Shown: positions 35,403 to 44,011 of the stretch, piece by piece
How the letters are laid out: each line of letters starts with the position of its first letter
How positions within the stretch are numbered: the stretch's first letter is position 1
Assembly: GCF_949769225.1 (NCBI RefSeq)
Contig: NZ_CATKPB010000010.1
From: Peptoniphilus_A genitalis
GTDB taxonomy: Bacteria > Bacillota > Clostridia > Tissierellales > Peptoniphilaceae
Reading direction: 5' to 3' (one strand)
Length of the DNA: 64,000 bases
Program-made: the position numbers and the translations under genes
The notes under the pieces: generated by a model
The model's database searches: none
What the model was told of the DNA's origin: nothing
What the model saw: the letters and a program-made list of their open reading frames with translations, nothing else

Positions 35403-35960
35403 ATGGCAAAAAACACTTTTAATAACTTAGACGAAAAGAGAAAAGAAGAAATTTATAAGAGCCTCAAGGAATACTTTGAAGAAGAGGACCTCAAAAAAAT
35501 CAGCGTATCGGGCATCGTAAAAAAACTTGATATAGCAAGGGGATCCTTCTACCAATACTTTGAGAGCCTGGAGGACTGTTATGACAGTCTCTTGCAAAGG
35601 GAAACTGGTCAGGTCCACCACAAGTTTTATTTCCTCTACAAGGAAAACAAGGGCGATCTTGAGAAAACTCTTTGGACCTACAGAGATTATTTAGCAGAAG
35701 AACTCTACGACAAAAATTTAAAAAACTTGTACGTGGCAAAATTTTTCTTGTTTGAAGATTCCTTTGTCTCTCACGGCAAAAACTTTTTGATGAAAAACTT
35801 GTCAAAGGAAAACTACCACCGCATGGTCTTCACCATGGCAATCTTCCACCAGCTTCTAAAGGAGTCCATAACCAGGGACTATTCTAAGGAAGAATTTTTA
35901 GAAGTGTGTGACACCTACATCAAATGGTTGTTAGGAGGTATAAATAATGAATCGATTTGA
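35403..35960 (+). CDS. TetR/AcrR-family transcriptional regulator
   Basis: A 185-residue regulator. The N-terminal helix-turn-helix is ISVSGIVKKLDIARGSFYQYF (about 34-54), with the FYxYF pattern of TetR proteins; the remaining all-helical part would bind the ligand and dimerise. I chose the ATG at 35403 because it follows GGAGGT; the reading from 35355 runs through the operator. It overlaps the next gene by 14 bases, so the membrane protein is its most likely target along with itself. Confidence 0.9.
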   Translation: MAKNTFNNLDEKRKEEIYKSLKEYFEEEDLKKISVSGIVKKLDIARGSFYQYFESLEDCYDSLLQRETGQVHHKFYFLYKENKGDLEKTLWTYRDYLAEELYDKNLKNLYVAKFFLFEDSFVSHGKNFLMKNLSKENYHRMVFTMAIFHQLLKESITRDYSKEEFLEVCDTYIKWLLGGINNESI

Positions 35961-36981
35961 AATATTTTTTGACGGACTTTACCTAAGTCTAGTCATCTTT
36001 CTAGGCATAAGAATGCTTTTGATAAATCACGAGGACAGCAAGACTCTTGGAGCAATGACCCTACTACTTGGACTTGGCGACTCCTTCCACCTAGTCCCAA
36101 GAATTATTGCCAACGTCATGGACAATGGCTTTGTTCTTAATTCAACTTCACTCTTTATTGGGACTAGGGTTTCTTCTATTACAATGTCAGTCTTTTATCT
36201 CTTGTTTTACTTCTACATCAAAAAGACAAGGAACTTAAAGAATAAGGGACTTGACCTCACAATGCTTGGCCTCTTTGTGGCAAGACTTATTACAGTTATC
36301 ATGTCCTTTAAGAGTGACACCAACATAGACCTAATTTCAAATATTCCCTTTGTCATTATGGGTCTAATTGATATAGTCCTCTTGTTTAAGAATAGAAATC
36401 TTAAAGCCTTTAAGGGACTTTACATCTACGTCTTCTTTAGCTTCCTCTTCTACATCCCAGTAGTTTTATTTAAAAAGGCTTATCCTAGTGTTGGGATGCT
36501 TATGATGCCAAAGACTGTCATGTATGTTTTGATTGTCCTAAAGCTTTACAAAAATTTGCAAAGAAACTTTGTCAAGAGAGACCTAATGGAATATGCCTTC
36601 GCCTATCTCCTTTCAGGAATTTTAGTTGGAGCATCTTACAGGGAATTGAGCAAGGTCTTTGATGTGACAAAGTACATGTCCCTTGCCCACACCCACTTAA
36701 TTGTTTTGGGCTTTATCCTTCCAGGTCTTTTCTATCTCTTGATAAAGAATTCAGACCTTGCCGATGAAAAAATTAAAAAATTATTTAATATTTATAATTT
36801 TGGAATTTACTTGGCTTTCACTTCAATGATTATTCATGGCCTTGTGGATTCACACATGCCAATGGGACTAACTGAGATTGGACTAATTTCTATTAGCGGC
36901 ATTGGTCACATTCTTCTCACAATTTCTATTATCCTACTTGGCACAAGCGCCTTGAGGTCAAGGGAAGTCAAAGAAGCTTAA
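35947..36981 (+). CDS. Polytopic membrane protein, C-terminal half DUF2871-like
   Basis: A 344-residue membrane protein with about ten hydrophobic helices. The last 130 residues (YLLSGILVGASYRELSKVFD, MSLAHTHLIVLGFILPGLFY) recall DUF2871 proteins, which are normally short and stand alone. The N-terminal half (about 1-205, seven helices) is unlike that family, so this looks like a fusion or an extended form. It is coupled to the TetR gene by a 14-base overlap, preceded by AGGAGG. Function is unknown; regulated efflux or heme/copper-related roles are only guesses. Confidence 0.75.
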   Translation: MNRFEIFFDGLYLSLVIFLGIRMLLINHEDSKTLGAMTLLLGLGDSFHLVPRIIANVMDNGFVLNSTSLFIGTRVSSITMSVFYLLFYFYIKKTRNLKNKGLDLTMLGLFVARLITVIMSFKSDTNIDLISNIPFVIMGLIDIVLLFKNRNLKAFKGLYIYVFFSFLFYIPVVLFKKAYPSVGMLMMPKTVMYVLIVLKLYKNLQRNFVKRDLMEYAFAYLLSGILVGASYRELSKVFDVTKYMSLAHTHLIVLGFILPGLFYLLIKNSDLADEKIKKLFNIYNFGIYLAFTSMIIHGLVDSHMPMGLTEIGLISISGIGHILLTISIILLGTSALRSREVKEA

Positions 36982-36995
36982 TAAATAAAAATAAT

Positions 36996-37013
36996 CTGTT
37001 GGGAGACCAGCAG
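36996..37013 (+). terminator. Terminator of the TetR operon
   Basis: CTGTTGG (36996-37002) pairs with CCAGCAG (37007-37013) with one wobble, followed by T7. Confidence 0.88.
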
Positions 37014-37131
37014 ATTTTTTTGTGGCATTTTGCCTTGGCTAATAGCTTTCTATTATAATTTCTAACTCTTCTATTCACTTAATTTTCTCTCGCAATTTTT
37101 ATTCCTCTTCTTTAAAAAGGCAAAAAAATAA

Positions 37132-37147
37132 GACGGCATAAGCCGTC
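37132..37147 (-). terminator. Terminator of the second SLH protein gene
   Basis: GACGGC (37132-37137) pairs with GCCGTC (37142-37147). A T-rich tract follows on the minus strand. Confidence 0.88.
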
Positions 37148-37163
37148 CTATTTATATTTTAAT

Positions 37164-39149
37164 TTATTGCCAAACACTTACGTCTTCAGCCTTGTCGCCC
37201 TTAACTGCATTGTGTCCATTAGAAGCATCTATGATTTCATAGTATGCCCAGTGGCTCATTGGCACGTCAGAGAATTTTCTCAAGCTGCTTGTATTTACAT
37301 TTGCAAAGGAATTTGCCTTAGTGTTTCTTCCAAATACAGAGTTTAGAACTGTAACAGCTTCAGCTCTTGTAAGTTTTTGGTCTGGTTTAAATGTTCCATC
37401 AGGGAAGCCCTTGATTGTCTTGTTTCCATAAAGTTGGTCAATTGCATTAGATGCCCAGTGTCCCTTTACATCCTTGAAGTTTGAAGATCCTGGATAACCA
37501 TCTTTAACAAATACAGCAATCATTTGTGCAAATTCTGCCCTAGTGATTCCTTGGTTAGGTTTAAATGTTCCATCAGAGTAACCACTGATGAAGCCCTTAG
37601 ATACTGCAAAGTTGATTTCATCAGAATACCATTTGTTGTTGGCATCCTTAAACTTAGTAGCTGGGTTCTTAGGAAGTTCTTTTCCATTGTTAACAAGGCT
37701 TACAAACATCCTAACAGCTTCTGCTCTTGTAACTTCCTTGCCAGGTTTAAATGTTCCATCAGGATAGCCTGCTATATAAGAAGGTGAGTTTACTTCAGCA
37801 GTAACTTTTGCTTCTTGACCTGCAATCTTAACTTCAGTAGACCTAGAAATTTTTCCAGATTCCTTAGCTTCAACCTTAATAGTTTCGCCTGCTTTTAGTT
37901 CTCTATTTAAGCTGATGTTAAAGATACCAGTTGAACCTGCAGTTGCTCCACCAAGCCTTACACCATTTGCATCATAAACTGTAACATCTGCGTAAGGACC
38001 TGCGTTACCTCTTACAAAACTTGCGCCAGCAGAAAGTGCATTTACAACTGGAATCATTGAGTAAGTAGAATCACTTGTAGAAGTTCCATTTACATAGTAT
38101 TCAAGACTTCTTGAAGTTGAAACGTATGGAGAGTTCCAAGTCACATTGAAGTAACCATCAGAATCTATCTTACTAGATCCTAGATAAGTTCCATCGTCAT
38201 AAACATAAACTGTTCTGTTCTTGTAGCCCTTTAGGTAACCAGAAGCTGAGTAGTTTGTCCTTGAGATGTCAGTTGGATAAACTCTAGCGTCGTATCTGTT
38301 GTACCACCAGTCACGTCCATAGTAACCAGAGCCAACTAAAGTTTTTGTTGAATCATTAAATCCAGTCTTTGAAACCTTTATTTCAACCTTAAAGTCTCTT
38401 CCATAATAATAATTGTCTAGGTATTCTATAGAGCCATTACTTAACTTGTAGTAAGGACGACCGTAGAAATCTGTGTAAACTTTATTTCCTCTGTAATATT
38501 CTCCATCAGTCCAGCGATATTTTCCATAATATCTATAGTCACTTAAATCAAAATTGTATTCTCCATAAGAGTCAGTTGTAACTTCGCCCCAATAGCTTCC
38601 ATTAACATAGACTTTAACTGTAGCACCATCTACACTATATCCGTTTAAGTCTCTTACCTTTCCAGAGAATTTTCCATTGCTATATTCATTGGAAGTGATG
38701 TCGAAGTTTGATGCTCTCCTATCTCTTTCTCTTTGGTCAGCTTCTTCTCTTAATCTTTTATCTCTGTGGTCGTCTGTTTCAGTCCATCTTGCTTCAAAAG
38801 TAATGTTACCTGTAATTGTTGTATTGTTAGGATCAAATTTTGTGCTTCCATTATACCAGCCATCAAAAGTGTATCCATCTTTTGAAGGATCAGCTGGAAC
38901 TGAAGTTACTTTTTGATCTTTTTCAATATTTTCTACTTTTGTTTCTGAACTACCATTTTTAAAAGTTACTGTAAACTTTTCAGTAGTAGTTTGACCTTCT
39001 CCACTACCTGGTCCCCCAGCATTTGTATCTCCAGCAGGTTGTTCTACAACTGGTCCACTTGTATTTTCTCCATCTGCAAATACGTTAAATGGAATTGATG
39101 TTACCATTACTCCTGCTAGTAACAGTCCTAATATTTTATTATTTTTCAT
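37164..39149 (-). CDS. SLH-domain surface protein with InlB B-repeat
   Basis: A secreted 661-residue protein. Signal peptide to about residue 26 (LLLAGVMVTSIPFNVFADG). One B-repeat follows at about 58-127 (FTVTFKNGSSETKVENIEKD, GYTFDGWYNG). A Tyr-, Asp- and Arg-rich region (about 130-440) has beta-sandwich carboxypeptidase-regulatory-like stretches (LNGYSVDGATVKVYVNGSYW, SGYLKGYKNRTVYVYDDG). Three SLH modules end the chain (about 455-661; YIAGYPDGTFKPGKEVTRAE, FISGYSDGTFKPNQGITRAE, IKGFPDGTFKPDQKLTRAE). These are closer to consensus than those of the protein at 13922. TAGGAGG precedes the start and a TATAAT -10 lies at 39201-39206. Confidence 0.92.
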   Translation of the reverse strand: MKNNKILGLLLAGVMVTSIPFNVFADGENTSGPVVEQPAGDTNAGGPGSGEGQTTTEKFTVTFKNGSSETKVENIEKDQKVTSVPADPSKDGYTFDGWYNGSTKFDPNNTTITGNITFEARWTETDDHRDKRLREEADQRERDRRASNFDITSNEYSNGKFSGKVRDLNGYSVDGATVKVYVNGSYWGEVTTDSYGEYNFDLSDYRYYGKYRWTDGEYYRGNKVYTDFYGRPYYKLSNGSIEYLDNYYYGRDFKVEIKVSKTGFNDSTKTLVGSGYYGRDWWYNRYDARVYPTDISRTNYSASGYLKGYKNRTVYVYDDGTYLGSSKIDSDGYFNVTWNSPYVSTSRSLEYYVNGTSTSDSTYSMIPVVNALSAGASFVRGNAGPYADVTVYDANGVRLGGATAGSTGIFNISLNRELKAGETIKVEAKESGKISRSTEVKIAGQEAKVTAEVNSPSYIAGYPDGTFKPGKEVTRAEAVRMFVSLVNNGKELPKNPATKFKDANNKWYSDEINFAVSKGFISGYSDGTFKPNQGITRAEFAQMIAVFVKDGYPGSSNFKDVKGHWASNAIDQLYGNKTIKGFPDGTFKPDQKLTRAEAVTVLNSVFGRNTKANSFANVNTSSLRKFSDVPMSHWAYYEIIDASNGHNAVKGDKAEDVSVWQ

Positions 39150-39440
39150 AAGTTTCCTCCTATCTAAAATATTTCATGTTAAAACATTTTCCTTGACTCT
39201 ATTATACCCATATCAATTGAAATTACATTACAATTTACAAAATTTTAATAAATTTAATTCTTTTGTAACATAAAGTAGGTAAACCTATACAAGTATATTC
39301 TTTGCATTAACTTTTTGTGAAGTCATAAAAATTTTTCGAAACTTTCTCCCTAGCAAATCAAAAATAATTTTTCATAAGCTAGGACTTAATAAAAAATAAA
39401 AATTTATTAATCACAAGACACTAAAAAATACAAATAAAAA
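39150..39440. other. Promoter region of the second SLH gene and decayed 18-bp repeat
   Basis: The near end carries the minus-strand TATAAT (39201-39206). From 39311 to 39391 a weak repeat resembles the 18-bp arrays; its minus strand reads LMKNYF and VSKNFY in the unit frame, with stops and phase slips. No gene is seen. Confidence 0.4.
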
Positions 39441-39460
39441 AGGCAATCCTGAGATTGCCT
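39441..39460 (-). terminator. Terminator of the PAS-PP2C phosphatase gene
   Basis: AGGCAAT (39441-39447) pairs with ATTGCCT (39454-39460). T6 follows on the minus strand. Confidence 0.9.
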
Positions 39461-39493
39461 AAAATATTTTATAAATTTTTACTTCTTGATAGC

Positions 39494-40591
39494 TTACCAA
39501 ACACTCACAAGTAACATTGATATGTCGTCAACTTGTGGGCCATCTGTAAACTCTTCTAATTCATTATTTATCTTATCAAGTATATCGCTGTTGTAATTGG
39601 AAACTATGTCCAAGACTCTCTTGTGACCAAAGGCTTCCTTGTCGTGGTTTCTCGCTTCTTCAACTCCGTCAGTCATAAAGAGGAGGTAGTCGCCAGCGTA
39701 AAGTTTTATTTCCTTTTCTTCGTAGTCAGGCTTTGCGAAAAATCTTGAGATTGGATAACCTCTTGACTCAAGACTTAGGGCCTCCCTGTTCCTAACTCTT
39801 AGGGGCAAGGGCAAGTGGCCTGCGTTGGAGAAGGTGAAACTTCTCTTCTTTAAATTATAAACTCCATAAAAACATGTGAAGTAATTTTCGATCTCAAGCT
39901 TTAGACCTGTGAACCTCTTGCAAAGTTCTGTCAAAGTTTTCTTTGGAGAATTTTGGACTGACTTGTCAAGGGTCCTCACCATGGACTTAATAAACATTGT
40001 TACCATAGAGGCTGCAAAGCCGTGGCCTACCGAGTCTGCGATGTACATCCCTATGTTATCGTCATCTATTTGGAAGACGTCAAACATGTCTCCACTTAAA
40101 ATTGTTGAAGGTTTGTAGAGGTAGTTGACCTTTAAGTTTTTTATGAAGCCCTTGTCAGGAAGGACCTTCTTTTGTATTAGGGAAGCTGCATTTGTTTCGT
40201 TGGTCATGAACCTATTCTTGTCTATGAGTTCCTTTTGGAGTTTTCTCGCCATAGTCACGTTCCTAAAAACTTCTACAACGCCAAGGATTTCTCCCTTCTT
40301 GTTAATTATTGGCGAGCACTTAACGGAAAAGACCATGCTCCCAATATTTTCTTCCCTTTGGATGACTTCGCCGCTCATTAGGGCTCTCTTGGTGATCTCT
40401 GGATCAAAGAGATCTTCCCCAAGTATGCAGACTTTCTTATCTGGATCGTAACCCAAGAGGTCTTCCATGGCCTTGTTAACAAAGACAACTTTTTCATTGT
40501 AGTCCAAGACCCTAACAAGGTCCGCAATGGCATTTAGAACTTGAAAGTCTACATTTTCGTCAATTTTTTCTCTTTCCATTTTGTCTACCAT
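39494..40591 (-). CDS. PAS domain-containing PP2C-type (RsbU/SpoIIE-like) phosphatase
   Basis: A soluble 365-residue signalling protein. A PAS domain spans about 12-115 (FQVLNAIADLVRVLDYNEKVVFVNKAMEDLLGYD begins it). A short helical linker precedes a SpoIIE/RsbU phosphatase domain (about 150-365) with the metal-binding signatures LSGDMFDVF, GMYIADSVGHG, FTFSNAGHLP and LLFMTDGVEEARN. Such enzymes dephosphorylate anti-sigma-factor antagonists. No RsbV/RsbW-type partner is nearby, so its target is elsewhere. It is monocistronic. Confidence 0.92.
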   Translation of the reverse strand: MVDKMEREKIDENVDFQVLNAIADLVRVLDYNEKVVFVNKAMEDLLGYDPDKKVCILGEDLFDPEITKRALMSGEVIQREENIGSMVFSVKCSPIINKKGEILGVVEVFRNVTMARKLQKELIDKNRFMTNETNAASLIQKKVLPDKGFIKNLKVNYLYKPSTILSGDMFDVFQIDDDNIGMYIADSVGHGFAASMVTMFIKSMVRTLDKSVQNSPKKTLTELCKRFTGLKLEIENYFTCFYGVYNLKKRSFTFSNAGHLPLPLRVRNREALSLESRGYPISRFFAKPDYEEKEIKLYAGDYLLFMTDGVEEARNHDKEAFGHKRVLDIVSNYNSDILDKINNELEEFTDGPQVDDISMLLVSVW

Positions 40592-40648
40592 GAGTCACCA
40601 TCCTTTCATCAATGCTTTCAGTATAACAAATGAAGTCCCACTAAACAA

Positions 40649-41779
40649 TTATCTTCTTGGCTTTGGACCATAGTATTGGTAGTAGTAGGTCTTTAGTCTT
40701 CCGTTGTATAATTTTCTGTTTCTGTCGGCTTTTTTGCCAAAGTTTTTCTCGAAGTTTTCGTTGGCTGTGATTATATAATAGGACCAAGTCTTTAGTGATC
40801 TTGCAAGTTCTCCAAGCTCTTTGTTGAGCTCGTCTACATCTTCTTTTCCAATTCTCTCTCCATAAGGTGGGTTAGTTATTATAACTCCGTAGTCGTCTGG
40901 AAGGTCCAAGTCCCTTATGTCCTTTTGGAAGAAGGAAATGTCCTCATCTAGTCCCAAGATTTCTGCGTTGGCTTTGGCGATTTGGATGGCCTTGTGGGAG
41001 ACGTCTGATGCGAGAATTTCTAATTTTTCATCGTAGTTTATTTCTGAGTAGCACTTCTTCTTTTCTTCTTTATAAATGTCTTCGTCAAAGAATTTAAATT
41101 TCACAAAGTCGAAGTCTCTCATAAGTCCTGGTGCTATATTTTTTTCTATCATGGCTGCTTCTATAGGAATTGTACCTGAGCCACAGAAGGGGTCTGCTAA
41201 AATTCTGTCCTTATTCCAAAAAGTTAATTTAACAAGAGATGCTGCAATAGTTTCTGAAAGTGGTGCCTTGTAATTTACTTCTCTGTAGCCCCTCTTGTGA
41301 AGTCCGTCGCCTGATGTGTCCATGGTAATTTCTGCAATGTCATTTAAAAGTGACACTTCAATCTTAACTCTTGGGCCAGACTTTTCGAACCAGGAGACCT
41401 TGTATTTCATTTTTAATTTTTCGATTATTGCCTTTTCTGTAATTCTTTGGCAGTCGGAGATAGAGAATAGTTTTGACTTCCTACTCCTTCCTTGGATAAT
41501 GAACTGGTCATCTTCTGCGATGTAGTCCCACCACCTTATCTCGAAGACCTTGTCGAATAATTCTTCAAAGGTCTCTGCCCTAAAGGAATCGATTAATAGT
41601 AAGACTCTCTCTGCCGTCCTAAGTCTTAAATTTAAAATGGCAATGTCCTTTAGCTGGCAAGATATTTTTATTTTTCCATCGCTAACTTCTAAGTCTTCGT
41701 AGCCAAGGTCAAGGAGTTCTCTTTTTGTAACTGCCTCGAGTCCCATGTTAGTAGTCGCGATTAATTTTATGTTTTCCAT
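40649..41779 (-). CDS. THUMP-domain class I rRNA methyltransferase (RlmL-like)
   Basis: A 376-residue SAM-dependent RNA guanine-N2 methyltransferase. The N-terminal THUMP domain spans about 45-160. The catalytic domain follows with the SAM loop ADPFCGSGTIPIEAAM and the catalytic NPPYGERIG motif. It corresponds to the N-terminal half of E. coli RlmL, which modifies 23S rRNA, and to YpsC of Bacillus. I chose the ATG at 41779, which follows GAGGTG; the reading from 41797 starts before it. Confidence 0.93.
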   Translation of the reverse strand: MENIKLIATTNMGLEAVTKRELLDLGYEDLEVSDGKIKISCQLKDIAILNLRLRTAERVLLLIDSFRAETFEELFDKVFEIRWWDYIAEDDQFIIQGRSRKSKLFSISDCQRITEKAIIEKLKMKYKVSWFEKSGPRVKIEVSLLNDIAEITMDTSGDGLHKRGYREVNYKAPLSETIAASLVKLTFWNKDRILADPFCGSGTIPIEAAMIEKNIAPGLMRDFDFVKFKFFDEDIYKEEKKKCYSEINYDEKLEILASDVSHKAIQIAKANAEILGLDEDISFFQKDIRDLDLPDDYGVIITNPPYGERIGKEDVDELNKELGELARSLKTWSYYIITANENFEKNFGKKADRNRKLYNGRLKTYYYQYYGPKPRR

Positions 41780-41901
41780 TTTACACCTCGCTTCCATTAT
41801 ACTAAATATGAAAATATTTTTCCTTACTTTAAAATCAATGTGATAATTTATTTAATTAGGGTATAATAGACTTGTAAAATATTTATTGGGGGTAATATAA
41901 A

Positions 41902-42255
41902 ATGAAATTAACTGAAACAGTACAAACTGCTGATTGGAAAGCTGAAAAGCACGTTCCTGTAATCCACGTTGAAAGAGCTGATGGTCTTCTAAAGATTAAG
42001 GCTTTAGTTGGAGAAGAAATCGAACATCCTAACACACTTGAACACCACATCGCTTGGATCAAAGTATTCTTCAAACCTGAAGGAGAAAAATTCCCAGTTG
42101 AAGTTGGTTCTTATGAATTTGCTGCTCACGGCGAAGCAGACCTATTCACAGTTCCTTGTGTTGAAGCAGCAGTTAAGACTGACAAGGGCGGCGAAGTTTA
42201 CGCTCTAAGCTACTGTAACATCCACGGACTTTGGGAAAACTCAGTAGAAGCTTAA
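41902..42255 (+). CDS. Superoxide reductase (neelaredoxin type)
   Basis: A 117-residue, single-domain superoxide reductase that reduces superoxide to peroxide without releasing oxygen. All iron ligands are visible: His17 in EKHVP, His42 and His48 in HPNTLEHHI, Cys105 and His108 in CNIHG. The catalytic Glu15-Lys16 pair is present. It lacks the N-terminal desulforedoxin domain, so it is the 1Fe form. It is monocistronic with a GGGGGTAA ribosome binding site, TATAAT at 41862-41867 and its own terminator; codon use looks highly expressed. Confidence 0.95.
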   Translation: MKLTETVQTADWKAEKHVPVIHVERADGLLKIKALVGEEIEHPNTLEHHIAWIKVFFKPEGEKFPVEVGSYEFAAHGEADLFTVPCVEAAVKTDKGGEVYALSYCNIHGLWENSVEA

Positions 42256-42269
42256 TAAATAATTTTTTA

Positions 42270-42295
42270 AAGGGCCTTGATTAATCAAGACCCTT
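42270..42295 (+). terminator. Terminator of the superoxide reductase gene
   Basis: AAGGGCCTTGA (42270-42280) pairs with TCAAGACCCTT (42285-42295) with one mismatch, followed by a T-rich tract. Confidence 0.9.
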
Positions 42296-42333
42296 CTTTT
42301 TTTGTGTATTTTATAAAATTTTCAAAATAAAAA

Positions 42334-42352
42334 GGAGAGTCTCTAACTCTCC
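42334..42352 (-). terminator. Terminator of the SsuABC-type operon
   Basis: GGAGAGT (42334-42340) pairs with ACTCTCC (42346-42352). T5 follows on the minus strand. Confidence 0.9.
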
Positions 42353-42360
42353 CTTAAAAA

Positions 42361-43323
42361 TTATTTTATAAATAGTGAATTGATATCTACATCCTTATCA
42401 ATCATCTTTGTATCAAGCATAAAGTTCTTTGTTCTCTCGAAACCTTCCTTGTCCTTGTCGGTAATTTCTGTTGAGAAGTCGTACATCTTATACATTGTGT
42501 CGTAAGCTTCTTCGTCAATAGATAGGGTCTTCATAACAAGATCCCTTGTTTCTTTTTCATTGTTTGCCATGTAGTCGGCAATCTCCTTTTGTCCTTCCAT
42601 TAGCTTGTCAATTACATCCTTGTGTTCATTGTAGAATTTTTCAGATGTTGCAACACAAATTATTGCATCAATTAAGCCCTTACCATTTGTCACTTCGTGC
42701 TTACCAGACTTCACAGCCTTATAGCCTGCTGGTCCACCTAACATTGCAACATCAATTGCACCTGATTCAAGAGCAGCTGCTGCATCTGGAATTGACATGT
42801 TAAGATACTCAACATCATCAATTGACATGTTAGCTTGTTTTAAGTAGGCAACTAAAAGTTCGTGTAGGTTTGTTCCTGTAGGTCCAGCAATTTTTTTACC
42901 CCTTAGTGACTCAGGACTTGTTAGACTTGCATCCTTTGAATAAAGTCCAAAGGCTTCAGGAGCTCTTGAGTACATATTTAAAACCTTTAGGTCAACTCCA
43001 TTTGCCTTTGCAAGAATTGCAGATGATCCACCTAGGGCATATAATACATCAACATCTCCTGATGCAAGTGCTTGAGTTTGGTCTGCTCCACTTGTTATCT
43101 CCTTGTAGTTTACCTTTACTCCTGGCATAGCCTTTTCGAAGATTCCCATTTCCTTTTCAACTATTGAAGGCACATTAAGTGGCGATGTTACATAAGTTAT
43201 GTTTAATTCATTTAGGGATAATTTGTCTCCCTTGTCTTCTTCCTTCTTGTTGTCACTCTTGCCACATCCTGCAAGTAAAAGTAGTGACATTAAAATTAAT
43301 CCTATCTTGGCTAATTTTTTCAT
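42361..43323 (-). CDS. NitT/TauT-type ABC transporter substrate-binding lipoprotein
   Basis: A 320-residue lipoprotein with a lipobox LLLLAGC (Cys20). It has the periplasmic-binding fold of the SsuA/ThiY/TauA group (NITYVTSPLNVPSIVEKEMG, ALASGDVDVLYALGGSSAIL, KKIAGPTGTNLHELLVAYL, GAIDVAMLGGPAGYKAVKSG). Substrates in this group include sulfonates, nitrate and thiamine precursors; the ligand here cannot be fixed. Its start overlaps the ATPase gene by 71 bases, with an AAAGGAG site inside that gene. It is last of three. Confidence 0.9.
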   Translation of the reverse strand: MKKLAKIGLILMSLLLLAGCGKSDNKKEEDKGDKLSLNELNITYVTSPLNVPSIVEKEMGIFEKAMPGVKVNYKEITSGADQTQALASGDVDVLYALGGSSAILAKANGVDLKVLNMYSRAPEAFGLYSKDASLTSPESLRGKKIAGPTGTNLHELLVAYLKQANMSIDDVEYLNMSIPDAAAALESGAIDVAMLGGPAGYKAVKSGKHEVTNGKGLIDAIICVATSEKFYNEHKDVIDKLMEGQKEIADYMANNEKETRDLVMKTLSIDEEAYDTMYKMYDFSTEITDKDKEGFERTKNFMLDTKMIDKDVDINSLFIK

Positions 43324-44011
43324 TTTTTTCTCCTTTAATTAACTCGTTAAAATGTTCCTTTAATTCATCGCTTTTCATTTTTCTATCTTCAAGATAAAAG
43401 TCATCCACGATTTTGCCCTGCTTCATTATTAATATCCTAGCCCCCATCACAAGCGCCTCTTCTATGGAGTGGGTTACAAAGAGAAATCCAACTTTTTCCT
43501 CTTGGAAGAGATTTAAAAGTTCTTTTTGCATTTCCTTTCTTGTAAATCCATCTATAGATGCAAAGGGCTCATCCATTAATAAATAATCTTTCTTTGCAAC
43601 TAGGGCTCTGGCTATGCTAACCCTACTCTGCATTCCACCAGAAAGTTGTGAAGGATAGGCTCCTTCAAATCCACCAAGTTTTATTTTTTTTATCCACTCA
43701 TCAACAAGCTTGTCATCCCTTTTATTTTTGAGAGAAAACTCTATATTTTCTCTTACATTCTTCCAAGGGAAGAGTCTTGGGTTTTGAAATACCATGGAGG
43801 TGGAAAGCTTATTGGTCATGATCTCGCCTGATGAAACTTCTTCAAGTCCAGAAATTAATTTCAAAAGGGTTGACTTGCCGCAACCTGACTCCCCAATTAA
43901 AACTGTCCTCTCATTGGGCTTGAGTTCTAAGTTTAAGTTTTTTATGACTTGGATCTCTTCATCATTAATCATATAATTTTTGCAAACATCTTTAAGAATT
44001 ATACCATTCAT
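43253..44011 (-). CDS. NitT/TauT-type ABC transporter ATPase
   Basis: The 252-residue ATP-binding subunit. Walker A is GESGCGKSTL (about 39-48), the signature LSGGMQSR, Walker B YLLMDEP, and the H-loop VTHSIEEAL. The Q-loop region reads VFQNPRLFPW. The last 24 codons lie over the start of the substrate-binding protein gene in another frame, so the C-terminal tail is encoded by DNA that also encodes a signal peptide. It overlaps the permease gene by 20 bases at its own start. Confidence 0.92.
   Translation of the reverse strand: MNGIILKDVCKNYMINDEEIQVIKNLNLELKPNERTVLIGESGCGKSTLLKLISGLEEVSSGEIMTNKLSTSMVFQNPRLFPWKNVRENIEFSLKNKRDDKLVDEWIKKIKLGGFEGAYPSQLSGGMQSRVSIARALVAKKDYLLMDEPFASIDGFTRKEMQKELLNLFQEEKVGFLFVTHSIEEALVMGARILIMKQGKIVDDFYLEDRKMKSDELKEHFNELIKGEKNEKISQDRINFNVTTFTCRMWQE

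Noticed and set aside
37030..37125. A further 18-bp array between two terminators
   Set aside because: AT-rich with some TTATAA-like words, but units do not keep an 18-base phase and the hexapeptide frame is not recognisable.
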